A stretch of 64,000 bases of DNA from Micrasema longulum (taxonomy: Eukaryota > Arthropoda > Insecta > Trichoptera > Brachycentridae): assembly GCA_022494885.1 (NCBI GenBank), contig JAGVSM010003439.1:1-64000 (forward strand), read 5' to 3'. Within the stretch, counting starts at the first letter, position 1. Every line of letters begins with the position of its first letter. The translations under genes and the position numbers were made by a program. Below the pieces are notes generated by a model, which was not told the origin of the DNA, ran no database searches, and saw only the letters and a list, made by a program, of their open reading frames with translations. Positions 52,403 to 61,990 of the stretch are shown here, one piece after another.

Positions 52403-53560
52403 GAGTTCCAACCGTCAGTAGGGACGCAGTGAGTCACATTTTGCTGGAGGGTGTGATTCTTTTAAATGCTGCAAATGCCCAGTTGCATTCCACCTACAAT
52501 ACTACTGACTAGCCCAGCTCGTAAGAGTCCACGTCGCGAACCCCGGGCAATGGCGTCACACTCATAACGGTGTGATCACAGCAGATAACGAGAGGATGAA
52601 AGGCGAGTTTCTGGCGCCTCCAAACCAGAACCAACCAGCTAAGGGAAGGTAACCCTGACAAAAAAATCCACCAGAGAAGGCAACGGGAAACCACTCTGGT
52701 CATCTTTTTCCAGGAATCACTACGGCGAGTACATCAATAAGCAGTCGTCCTGGCTGCGAAATATAAAAGTAGCGCAGGACAGATACATATGCTTTCACTG
52801 TGCATCCAACAATCAAATGTCCTGACCTCGGAGTAGCGCAGGACCGAGATGCGTTCGCTGTAGTGATCGCCTTGCAACTTGGACTTGCCCCTGTCTCGAG
52901 CTGTGCTTGCGGAGATAACCATCAATCGGCCGAACACATCCCGTGGCACTGTGTGCTATTGGGTGATGCCAGAGATGAGATGCTGAATGGTCTGACAGGG
53001 GTCATGCGACCAGCGTGGAATGTGGATCTGATGGCCAACAGTACGAATTTCGCACTCTTCCGTCAGTTTGTCCGGACTTGGGTATCGCGTTGGGAGCTCC
53101 TCAGATGTGCGGACGCCTAGGTGGGTCAAATAAGGTGGGACAGGCAACTGTCCCTGTGGGATGCTCATTTAGTTGGGACTGTGATTCCTTCCGAGCGGAA
53201 CGCACACGTTCTTTTGTTTTGTACTCCCCTTACGAAGGTTGTATTCGGATCCTCTGCCTTTGACCACCCAGGGAGTCCTTCTTTATCCATTTAGGCATTG
53301 GGGAATCCTGAGGGGTGGGGACGACGTGTTGGCCTCTGTCCATACGTCCTCCTCCCCCCTCCTTAATCTGCATAGAGTTTGTATTCCTTAGGAATATTTA
53401 TAATAACTTTCCTCTATGCGCAGCTGACAGAGTCCCCCAAGACTCTATAACAGCTGCGGGTGGATGGTGGGCTTTAGGGTCTCCCCTCAATGTAGTGATC
53501 GCCAATGTCGGGGAACCTGATAAGGCACCGCTAGAAGAAAATGAAGAGGAAAACTAAAAG
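52403..53560 (+). pseudogene. R1/jockey-type LINE: 5' region, C-terminal zinc motif, 3' UTR
   Basis: The 5' block (52410-52790) matches 47945-48340. At 52800-53120 a frame reads AFAVVIALQLGLAPVSSCAC, GDNHQSAEHIPWHCVLL and LFRQFVRTWVSRWELLRCAD with a stop at 53118. The C-x-C-x(n)-H-x(4)-C spacing is the terminal CCHC motif of R1/I/jockey-type second frames. The 3' UTR contains GGACGACGTGTTGGCC and ends GGCACCGCTAGAAGAAAATG near 53560. Endonuclease and reverse transcriptase are missing, so a large internal deletion lies near 52800. Confidence 0.72.
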
Positions 53561-53624
53561 ATAAATTACACGGTTTGAAAAATGAAAATATACTAATTAA
53601 TAAACAAGTAAATAATTATTATTA

Positions 53625-53955
53625 GTATTTAAAGCATTAACTTTGCGGTCAAATTTTTTTTAAAATATTAATAAATATTTTTATATGGCCACTTACCGAC
53701 TTTTATGTCTACCGGTTTCGTTTGCTTTTTTCAACTATTTCTCCCACAACATAAAATATTTTCACTACCTAACAACTGCATGTAAGGGCTACATATTAAA
53801 ATGCATGGCATGTTGGTTTTATATTTTTGTGCAACAACTATGGTGCAGGTGTATCGTGGGTTTTGCATGTTGGTTTAATCAGTGTCCTGACGAAGTGACG
53901 GGTACGTCTAACCAGTAGACATAGAAAAGTCGGTAAGTGGTTATATACAGATGTT
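53625..53955. repeat. interspersed repeat G, mirrored copy
   Basis: The left side (53625-53720) has the repeat in plus orientation: TTTGCGGTCAAA, GGCCACTTACCGACTTTTAT, GTCTACCGGTTTCG. The right side (53800-53955) is inverse: AACAACTATGGTGCAGGTG, TTTTGCATGTTGGTTTAATC, TAGACATAGAAAAGTCGGTA. The GGCCACTTACCGACTTTT block thus stands at both ends, suggesting that the family is bounded by or arranged as inverted repeats. Confidence 0.6.
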
Positions 53956-53959
53956 TAAT

Positions 53960-54405
53960 AAGATTTAGTTTTACACATCATTAGACGTTAAATCATCAGT
54001 GTGGCCATTCCGAATATAATGAACTGCCTGATGAGCTAAGACACGAAAAACTTAATAAAAATCCAGAAGTGTCGCAATAAAAAAATATTTCTTAAATCTT
54101 TTTGATAGTGATAATTATTAATGTAGTTTATATAAGATGGTGTTTTATGTTTCTTATACAATAATATTTTCTTTTTATTTCGGATGTATTAATTTGTATG
54201 TTATTATGTATTCTCAAAAAAATGTTTTTTTTTTTTATGTACGGTCCCAAATGAGTTTCTAATAACTCCTGGGAGTATAATATGTAATTTTTGTTTTATT
54301 TGTTTTATTAATAATAAAAAATTAAAAAAAGCGTATTCGCATGCAAAAAATAAAATTCAACAAATTTCTTTCATCTCGTCACCTTCGATTAGATCCATAA
54401 TTGCA
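53960..54405. other. AT-rich DNA without a gene
   Basis: Runs of T and A and a TATGTACGGTCCC..TAACTCCTGGGAG stretch. It could be a LINE 3' tail (54060-54320), but no family was matched. Confidence 0.35.
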
Positions 54406-54409
54406 AGCC

Positions 54410-54625
54410 AGCGGTACTTTTCTAAACCGCTTTTATCTCGCGTACTTACATACAAAATACGCGAGAAAAAGCTTTTTCTACGGCCGCGAGAGCGCTTGGA
54501 ATATCACCCCAGCGAAAGGAGAGAGGAAAGAGGAGTAGCGATGCTTTTCTGAATCGCTTTCGCGGCCGTAGAAAACACTTTTATAAGATAAAAATGAGAC
54601 CGAGAGAGTTTGGAATATCACCCCT
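54410..54625. repeat. hairpin repeat H, copies 2 and 3 in tandem
   Basis: Copy 2 (54418-54512) pairs AAACCGCTTTTATCTCGCGT with TACGGCCGCGAGAGCGCTTG. Copy 3 (54545-54625) has GAATCGCTTTCGCGGCCGTA and GAGACCGAGAGAGTTTGG. Both end GGAATATCACCCC. Clearly richer in G and C than the surroundings. Confidence 0.55.
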
Positions 54626-54627
54626 AA

Positions 54628-54735
54628 ATAGCACCTGAAGCGTAGGACTGATCATCTTACCTTCGTGTAACAGTTGATTAAAGTACGCTGCATTCGATTT
54701 ACAAACGCAGTGCGGGAAAGAGGGATTAATGATGA
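54628..54735 (+). repeat. SINE family A tail
   Basis: GCACCTGAAGCGTAGGACTG, ACCTTCGTGTAACA and AGTACGCTGCATTCGATTTA follow the 3' body of family A. The tRNA-like head is missing. Confidence 0.65.
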
Positions 54736-54779
54736 TAATGTAGTGTTTGGTTTTGATCACTGATCACCTCATCTATGTG

Positions 54780-54870
54780 TGATAGATGATCAAGATACGC
54801 TGCATTTGGTGTACGTATGCAGTGCCCTATGCACCGCGGTGCCGATGAAAGGGTGGGGTGATGATATCCT
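54780..54870 (+). repeat. SINE family A tail, second copy
   Basis: GATCAAGATACGCTGCATTT, GTATGCAGTGCCCTATGCAC and GGTGGGGTGATGAT. Only the last 80-90 bases of the element. Confidence 0.65.
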
Positions 54871-55094
54871 GAAAGTACCAGGAGTCCAGGAGAGCGAGGA
54901 GGTATTGTTTATTCGAACGGTTTTGGGTCAATACAACCACGATACTTCTGAAACTCGGCCTTAATAAAGAGGAAAAAATCTTTGGCCCCGAGCGATCTCC
55001 GCCAGGTAGGTCGTTGGTAGAATGATCGCGTATAGGAAGATCGCAAAATAATAAGCAATCTTTTAGATTTATAACCTAATAGAGTCTGGTCTAA

Positions 55095-55470
55095 TAACGC
55101 TGGCTGACGCAGCAAACTTCCGTCGTCATCACCAAAGTACTTTCGAAACGACACAAATTATTACCGGACACGGACCCATGAGAAGTCACTTACATAGATT
55201 TAAATTAAGGAATGATGACTATTGTCCATGCGATGATATTTCTTCACAGAGTATCGAACATCTGTTATTTCAGTGCCTATTTTTCAGTTTATAACGCCAT
55301 AATCTTGAAGCAGAATGCAGGAAATATGAAATATCTTTAATAGATGTTCACACTGTCGTTAAAAGTAGTTATCACGCGCCATTGTTTTTGGACTTGAACA
55401 AAGGCAGAGTCCGAAGAGAAAGAATCGCTAGGTGGAATTTATCTTCAACTATACCGTCAAGGTGAAGGTA
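55095..55470 (+). pseudogene. R1/I/jockey-type LINE, C-terminal end with zinc motif
   Basis: Codons from about 55108 read TTQIITGHGPMRSHLHRFKL, RNDDYCPCDDISSQSIEHLL and FQCLFFSL, then a stop at 55290. In the same frame RHNLEAECRKYEISLIDVHT, LDLNKGRVRRERIARWNLSS and a stop near 55467 follow. TGHG-x(n)-HL-x-RF and C-x-C-x(n)-EHLLFxC are the RNase H end and CCHC motif of I/R1/jockey-type LINEs. It was missed by simple frame lists because of the internal stop. Confidence 0.72.
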
Positions 55471-56225
55471 TGACGTCTTTATCTTCCCATCATAATCGAG
55501 GCCCTGCTCTGCAGAACATACATCTAGAATATTCGGAAGAATTCATTCTAGCAAGGTGTTTCTTCAATCTGCAGTGCCCCCGGACAGTTTCGAGAAGGCA
55601 TTGACGAGAGAGTGTCAGAAAAACAATGTTCATATACCTATTCAAGTTTTCACCGAATTTCTCTCACAGAGCGTATCCTTTTATAATATTTTTTCGATCA
55701 GCCTGTACAGGGTGCACACAATCACACAGAACAGGTATAAGAAGCTGTATCTAACAATTGGAATGCGGTGTCGACCTCACGCACACTAACAGCCAACAAG
55801 ACAAGTCGCAATACACCCTGTACTTTTTTACACGTGACCTCATTAAAAGAAATACATTTACTCGTGTCCTAATGCTTGTTCTTATACAGTTGCTTCGACT
55901 TTTTTGCTCGTGGCGCTCTAACCTGAGAGTAAGGAGCCCGCTTTTACTTTGCACTTTGTTAAGAAAAGCGAAGCTGCAAGCTATTTTAGTCCTTTGGTTA
56001 AGTGCATATTCGAGTGGTTTTTGCGTGTTGGCAAATTACTATCGAAATGATTCCGAGTTGCTTTTACGGAAATTTCTCACAGGAATTTCTAAATTGTTTT
56101 GAAATAAGTTAACTCACATTTTGTAGATTCTTGAAATTCGATATGTGTAATGTAATGTATTTATTTCGATGGTTGTACAAAATAAATTTTAATAACTAGT
56201 TATTACTTAACTAATAAATCCAATT
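55470..56225. other. no supported gene; short inverted pair
   Basis: An open plus-strand frame (55758-56102) has no motif. TGTACAGGGTG at about 55706 and CACCCTGTACT at about 55814 are inverse, about 120 bases apart, and resemble the tips of the MITE at 59328. They may mark a very small related MITE. Confidence 0.35.
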
Positions 56226-56395
56226 TGTCGGCCTCGTGGTGTAATGGTCAGCGCGTTTGCCTACCATGTAAGAGGTCTCGGGTTCGATTCCCGACATGGT
56301 TGATTTGAAACGTTTATTTAATAGGGTGTTTTTACACTAAATTATTTCATAGTCTTTGGATTGGTACCTGAAGGGTAGGACTGATTATCTTTCAT
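56226..56395 (+). mobile_element. SINE family A, 3'-truncated
   Basis: Head GTCGGCCTCGTGGTGTAATG, TACCATGTAAGAGGTC, B box GGTTCGATTCC; body to CTGAAGGGTAGGACTGATTA, then it ends. The terminal ATACGCTGC..GTGCCC segment is missing. Confidence 0.75.
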
Positions 56396-56399
56396 AGAC

Positions 56400-56640
56400 A
56401 AAACACATAATCCAATTCTTCAATATAAGATTTATACAAAAAAAAATATTTATTCTAATGTAGAAAGAATGCACAAAGAAATTGGCTTGCTCGCAGTAAA
56501 GCAGAAAATTAAATATAATGTAGCAATTTTATACATGAAATAATAAAGGGAATTAATAAAATAAAAACAATAATAAAATCTAACCAATAATGTCATACAT
56601 ATGAAGCAAGGAATAAAAAAAGATAAGATTATTTATTTAA
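56400..56640. other. no recognisable gene
   Basis: AT-rich sequence without supported features. Confidence 0.35.
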
Positions 56641-57030
56641 CACTTTATTTACATATACAATATATATTCGTATAAGGGCGGGCATATTACCTTAAGGTAA
56701 TTTCTTCCTACCTACCCAAACCGTTCAGTTTGAGAAAATTACAAGTACATGGACACATTGAATTTTACAATTTTATACAAAAAATAAAAACAAAGATTAA
56801 CAAAATAAAAATATATTAAATAAATAACACTATACTACGAATATACAAAATTAACAATATACTATGAAGAGAGGAGAGGGGATGGGAAGGAAAGAAGAAG
56901 GATAAAGGAACAACTAAATATTTTGATAGTGACATTTCAATCTTGACTTAAATGTAAATAAAGATGGGGCTCTCTAACATTAGAGGGTAGATTATTCTAC
57001 AATCGAGCGGAGATTACCAATGAGGAGAAA
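56640..57030 (-). pseudogene. L2-like LINE, last codons and 3' tail
   Basis: On the minus strand, near 57000, a RIIYPLMLESPI frame alternates with VENNLPSNVRE, a decayed form of the LWNHLPSTIKD block at 1500. The tail contains GTTTGGGTAGGTAGGAAG and ends GTGTTAAATAAA near 56640. The same tail is at 32395-32490. Confidence 0.5.
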
Positions 57031-57130
57031 AACAGAATCTCAAAACTCATAGTACAAGGGATTGAAGCTGTACAAAGAGTTACCTGAAGAAAAAAAGGAG
57101 ATAGAAAAGATCGAAATATTATAAATCAAT

Positions 57131-57790
57131 TTGAAAAAAATACTAATAGTTATACTAAAACAAGTAGAGGAATTTGTGTATCTGGGAAGTATGTTCACTA
57201 GGGATGGAATGACTGAGAAAGATATTGAAAGGAGGGTGAGTGCCGGGAACCGACCTTGGCAAATAAATGCTTGTCACAAGAGGCAAAATTGGCAGTTCAC
57301 AACGGAGTCCTGGTCCCATCCCTGATGTATGGGAGCGAAGTATGGACTTGGAAAAACAGAGATGAAAGTAGGCTGAATGCTGTCGAAATGCGATCTCTCA
57401 GGCGAATGTGTGGTAAAACTATGTACGATAGATGCACAAATGTTGAGATCCGTACATTATGTAAGGCTGAGACAAGCATTATCGACAAAATCAAGAAAGG
57501 AGCTCTGCGCTGGTTTGGACATGTAGAACGAATGGACAGCGAGAGAACGGCTAAGAATATTTACAATGCGAATGTTGATGGATGCAGAAATAGAGGAAGA
57601 CCGAGAAAGACATGGCATGACCAAATCCAACAAATACTTAAAGATGGACATGTCAAAAGTCGGAATAATCGGCGCGCGTGCATGGAAAGATGTATGAATG
57701 TAGAGGAAGCGAGATCTGTATGCAAAGATAGAGTGTTGTGGCGTTCTATCCTCTCTGTCTACCCTTACGGGGAAACGGCGTGATGGTTTG
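57131..57790 (+). pseudogene. RTE-like LINE, C-terminal domain
   Basis: The first frame reads EEFVYLGSMFTRDGMTEKDI, ERRVSAGNRPWQIN. A one-base shift near 57255 leads to NKCLSQEAKLAVHNGVLVPS, LMYGSEVWTWKN, RLNAVEMRSLRRMCG, ALRWFGHVERMDS, NRGRPRKTWHDQI and CKDRVLWRSILSVYPYGETA, with a stop at 57781. This is the complete region downstream of the palm, about 215 residues. Only one frameshift is seen, so this piece is younger than the other RTE-like relics. Confidence 0.8.
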
Positions 57791-57903
57791 TTTGCTTTGT
57801 TTGTTTGTTATTGAGAAATTTTAATAAAAAAATTGTAATCTTATTAAAAGTTTATATTAGTTCTTAAAATGTTATGAACTAACTTGATAAATCATAAATA
57901 AAA

Positions 57904-57985
57904 ATGACCAAGATACGCTGCAATTGGTGTACCAATGCAGTTCCCTGTGCACCATTAGGATAGGAAAGGGAATGATGACGATGAT
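57904..57985 (+). repeat. SINE family A tail
   Basis: ACCAAGATACGCTGCAATTG, CAATGCAGTTCCCTGTGCAC and GGGAATGATGACGATG. Only the 3' end is present. Confidence 0.65.
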
Positions 57986-58239
57986 AATTATGTTATATTA
58001 GTTTTGTTTGGTCATGGACTACTTTTGAATGAGGGTTGTTGAGATATTAATTATATTTTTAGTGCTCGAAACCTACCTATAGATAAATATTAAAAAGTAA
58101 TAAAGTCATACTATTTGGGTAAAGAATTTATTATATGGGCTTGGCACAGAGGAATTTACTGTGTAATAATTAAGTAAGTATAATATATTATTATACGAGT
58201 AAATGTAGGTGGGCACGCATTAAACCTATTTAAATTTAA

Positions 58240-58503
58240 TCTATCTTTCTTCTTCCTCTTCACGTGTCATGTATGTCGGTTGACGACCACTCGGGAGAAA
58301 GCTGACATGTCCTGAGCAGTGCGAATAAGCTCCTCCACAGTTCTAATCCAGTAGCTCAATTACAAATAACTATCGACGTGCTTAAAAACATGCTAAGCAT
58401 TTGAGTAATCACAATGAACAAAAATGAACATGCTTAAGTTATCGCGGTCATAAGTCAACGCGTGTGTAATCTCTAAGTCAACGCTCGTGTCGGTTTGTTT
58501 TTT
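58240..58503. repeat. solitary diverged unit of the 288 bp repeat
   Basis: The second half (58355-58503) is nearly identical to the units at 30621-31196: CAAATAACTATCGACGTGC, AAACATGCTAAGCATTTGAG, TCAACGCTCGTGTCGGTTTG. The first half shares only the CTTCTTCCTCTTC start and GGGAGAAAGCTG. Confidence 0.65.
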
Positions 58504-58599
58504 GTTTTCCTCGTAAATAAATACAGTGCTGTACGTATATAAATACGTAAATAAATATATTCTGGATAGCAGTTAAAAATTCCCAAAAAGTAAGGATAG

Positions 58600-59325
58600 C
58601 GGATGTATGACAGCAGTAATAGGAAACGATGGAAAAATGGTGACGAATGATAGTGGAATTAAAACGAGATGGAAGTAATATTTTGAGGAGGTGTACGAAA
58701 CGCACTCAAGTAAGCGTTAATGCAGGTGACGATGCGAAAAAGATAAGTATGGAAGAAATAAAAAGTGGTTCTAAGTATATGAAGAATAGGAAAGCGCAAG
58801 GTTATGACAACATTGCCACAGAGTTTATAAAGGCGGGTGGAGAAATAATTTTTGTATGGCTACATAAGCTTTTTATCCTATGTTTAGAGGAGGAATACAC
58901 TCCGCCTGATTGGAGGAGAGCTGTTGTTATGCCTCTATACAAGGGAAAGGGCCCTAGGGTGGACTGCGGAAACTATAGAGCTATCAGCCTTTTGAGCGTT
59001 GTTGGAAAGATTTATGGCAGAATACTGATTGAGAGAGTAAGAAAAGTGACTAAATATAGAGTGTGGGACATACAAAGTGGATTTATGAATGGAAGAGGAT
59101 GTATGGATCAAATATCTGCAAAAGGCATTTGATAGAGTTGACAGAGGGAAATTGTGGAAGGTTTTATCGGACTATGGAGTGAATAGTAACCTGACAAGGG
59201 CTATTGCGTCTCTGTACAAGGACAGCACAGCATGTGTGAAGGTGAATGGGTCATTCACATCGTAGTTTGACATTCCTAAAGCAGTATGCCAAGTATGCCA
59301 AGATAGAGTGATATGGCGTTCAAAA
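58600..59325 (+). pseudogene. RTE-like LINE, N-terminal RT domain with internal deletions
   Basis: The frame reads SMEEIKSGSKYMKNRKAQGY, DNIATEFIKAGG, PPDWRRAVVMPLYKGKG, DCGNYRAISLLSVVGKIYGR and VWDIQSGFMNGRGCMDQI. These are the fingers and early palm of the reverse transcriptase. Then a gap in homology: KAFDRVDRGKLWKVLSDYGV follows in another frame, without the usual 20-30 residues in between. After SFTS the frame ends, and near 59300 a CQDRVIWRS scrap of the protein end appears. At least two internal deletions. Confidence 0.75.
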
Positions 59326-59327
59326 TA

Positions 59328-59690
59328 TACAGGTGTTCATTAAACCCTATCACATCCGAAACCACGATGATCAGTATGAGCAAGAAGACATATTGGCACA
59401 TTAAAATAATTTTATGGAACGAATAAAATTTTAAAAACAAAATATCAAAAAAAGCAAATGGTTGCTTACTTCTGCAGGATAAAAGCGAGGGGGGAGGGGA
59501 GAGTCTTATACACCGACAACCTATCTCCCCTCACTTCTCTTCTGCAGAAATAAGCAACAATATTTTTTTAAATATTTTATTTTTGAAAAAATATTCGTTC
59601 TAAATATTTTTTTAAATATGCTAATATGTCTTTTTGCCCATACTGATCATCGTGGTTTCGGATGTGACAGGGTCTAAAGAACACCCTGTA
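59328..59690. mobile_element. 363 bp palindromic MITE with TA target
   Basis: The left tip reads TACAGGTGTTCATTAAACCC and the right, on the minus strand, TACAGGGTGTTCTTTAGACC. The arms continue CACATCCGAAACCACGATGA and TCAGTATG for about 80 bases. Around the centre TTGCTTACTTCTGCAG mirrors CTGCAGAAATAAGCAA. TA flanks each side. It interrupts the last codons of the LINE at 58600-59325. No protein. Confidence 0.78.
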
Positions 59691-59749
59691 TAAACTAGGA
59701 GTTTAAATTTTATTTGTACAACTATCTTAATACTTTTATTTATTTATTT

Positions 59750-60409
59750 ATTTTAATTTTATTTTATTCAGAAAACATACAGTCATACATAAAAAGTATT
59801 AAAAACAACAATTTTTTAACATAAAAAGACCAATTAAGTTTTCATAAATTATGCAAAAGATATAAACATTAAATGTGACAAAAAAATAAATAAATAAGAA
59901 TTTCAAATGAGAAAAGAATAATTATTAACATTTGCATTTTCCATGGATGTAATAAATAAAAATAAATTAAAATACAGAATATACACTCCGAGCCATTCAC
60001 GCACACACATGAACGCACATATAAAACATACCCAAACATATACATTACATGCGGCACATATACATAGCATAAACCACTCAAGATGCACATTCAGCAACTA
60101 TCCCAAATAATCGACCCCATGAAGAAATTTTCTGTACAAATGCAACGTGCAGTTTAAAATGTCTACATCAATACTGAGTCCATTTTAATTTCTACGGGTA
60201 CGTTTAATAAATGAATTCGAGGTATAATTGTTTTTACAAGTTAGTACATATAAAAGGATATTTAATCTGGTATAGCGAAGAGGACAACGGAAACCAATAT
60301 TTTGTAAAAGATGCGGCGAATCAACTACATTATTTAGAATTTTGAAAAGAAAAATTGAATCCTTAGGCGTATTTTTTCTCCTAATATTCGTATATTTATG
60401 CGCTGTCAC
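59750..60409 (-). pseudogene. CR1-like LINE, C-terminal end and 3' tail
   Basis: The minus strand from 60409 reads NIRRKNTPKDSIFLFKILNN, VVDSPHLLQNIGFRCPLRYT and RLNILLYVLTC, then NSFIKRTRRN. The UTR includes TGAGTGGTTTATGCTATGTA and ends at about 59750 in AATAAAATAAAATTAAAATA. The tail is duplicated at 44800-45140. Confidence 0.7.
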
Positions 60410-60589
60410 AATAATTTATCATTACCGGATTAATCATTACATTTAGGCGATGTTTTGAACGAAAACAAAAATTTACTATAAGATCACTTTTTATTGCCTT
60501 TGAAATTATACAGTAAATTGGAATCCATTAAAAACTTACTTAAACGTGGCCAGCAAAGTTAATTCTTTTGACGAAGAAACTCGTTTACT

Positions 60590-60686
60590 AGCGGCGAGGT
60601 CCTCATTTCGAGGCTTTATTTCCTAATAACAGTCCGGATATTCGGCAATCCGGATGACTAGAATTCAGATAAACGGAGTTTTACTG
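60590..60686 (-). mobile_element. pogo/Tigger-like element end
   Basis: On the minus strand the tip is CAGTAAAACTCCGTTTATCT, followed by GAATTCTAGTCATCCGGATT and GCCGAATATCCGGACTG. Pogo/Tigger ends begin CAGT-x-AAACTC/CTCCG and carry TTATCCGAA and TCCGGA blocks. TA lies just outside (60687-60688), the expected target. The other end was not found, so only one tip remains. Confidence 0.6.
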
Positions 60687-60756
60687 TATTAAATCATGGG
60701 AATTGCCTGCATTCATTATGAAATGTTAGTATTTTAAAGCCGTTTTTATATAATTT

Positions 60757-60964
60757 GGGTTTTACAAATACATAATAGTATTTTTAATTGATAGGGAAGG
60801 GGAGAGTAATGCCGTACACCTAACTTCAAACGTTATTTAAAAAAAATCTATTCCGTACAAGGCTATCTTTAATTGTTCCTATATTTATAATGGAAAACTT
60901 ATATAGTGTTATTTTCGTAATATAATACCTCAAGGGTGCTTTACAAAGTGATTATAATATAAAG
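60757..60964. repeat. direct repeat, copy 1 (copy 2 at 61407-61625)
   Basis: AATTTGGGTTTTACAAATAC, GGGGAGAGTAATGCCGTACA and CCTCAAGGGTGCTTTACAAA are repeated in the same order at 61407-61625. The last third is the 3' tail of the L2-like LINE family. A foldback element lies between the copies. Confidence 0.7.
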
Positions 60965-61059
60965 ACACAGATATACACATTCTTAAAAAAATAAAATTAA
61001 AAATAAATGCATACTGCAAATAAATCATATTTTCGTAATATCAGCATATGTTAGTTTGG

Positions 61060-61400
61060 ACTTTTTAGAGAAGGCAATATAGAAGTCCAGGCATCTACAG
61101 GGCTTATGACCTGTCATTGGCTGGTTTAAGTAGCCACTTTACATACGGTGTAACATTCACCATTCTGCCCATATTTGAAAATCTATATTCCTTCGATTCT
61201 TTCATCTGTTGATGTTTGTGAAGTTAAAGAGCTGAAACCTTCATTTATGTGGGTGATTGAATTATTTCACCATCATACTAAGCAACGCCTGAAATTTTAA
61301 TTTTTAAAATTTTTATACTTCTTCATAGACCAGGTGAATATATATTCACCTGGACTTCTATTGCCTTCTCCAAAAAGTTCTTCATCTCTGTTGTAATCCG
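61060..61400 (-). mobile_element. foldback element FB
   Basis: The left tip region reads GAGAAGGCAATATAGAAGTC and the right is inverse, GACTTCTATTGCCTTCTC. Inside: CAGGGCTTATGACCTGTCAT, AGTAGCCACTTTAC (palindrome mutated), GGTGTAACATTCACCATTCT, AGCAACGCCTGAAA. It ends TCTTCATCTCTGTTGTAA. Confidence 0.72.
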
Positions 61401-61406
61401 TTATTA

Positions 61407-61625
61407 TATAATTTGGGTTTTACAAATACATACACAATAGTATTTTTAATGAATAGGGGAGGGGAGAGTAATACCGTACACCCAACTTCAAACGTCATTT
61501 AAAAAAATCTATTCCGTACAAGGCTATCATTTATTATTATTATATCTATGATAAATAACTTATATAGCGACATTTTCGTAATATAATACCTCAAGGGTGC
61601 TTTACAAAGTGATTATAATATAAAT
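61407..61625. repeat. direct repeat, copy 2
   Basis: See copy 1 at 60757. Here the tail part continues into the coding end of a minus-strand L2-like LINE, so copy 2 may be the source. Confidence 0.65.
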
Positions 61626-61990
61626 AAATAAAATGAATTTCAACTTTTTTAATTTGTAATTCAAGAAAAACAATTTATTTTGTTATCACATGCTACGAAT
61701 TTATTCGAATGATTTAGAGAACAAGTGGGTTTGAAGTTTTTTCCGAGACATCACTTCACTCTCACAATTTTGCCCCTCTTGCTGGGAGAGATTTCCATGC
61801 CGTAGGACCTGCGACCGCAAATGCGCGTTCGCCGAATTAAGTGCGCTGTTTGCGTAGAGGTATAATAACTTTTCCTCTCGACGTAGATGATGCTGATCGC
61901 AAGACATTTGTCAGCTAGTTCATTTGGAATGTAAAGTTTCCTTAGATATTCTAGAGCAGAGTGTACCAATTTACTTTTAATTTAGTTAAG
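61550..61990 (-). pseudogene. L2-like LINE, C-terminal end and tail
   Basis: From 61969 the minus strand reads LEYLRKLYIPNELADKCLAI, a frame change, then EEKLLYLYANSALNSANAHL and, after another, CESEVMSRK and THLFSKSFE near 61701. The same blocks are in the plus-strand copy at 39750-40005. The tail with ACTTTGTAAAGCACCCTTGA ends near 61550. Confidence 0.7.
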
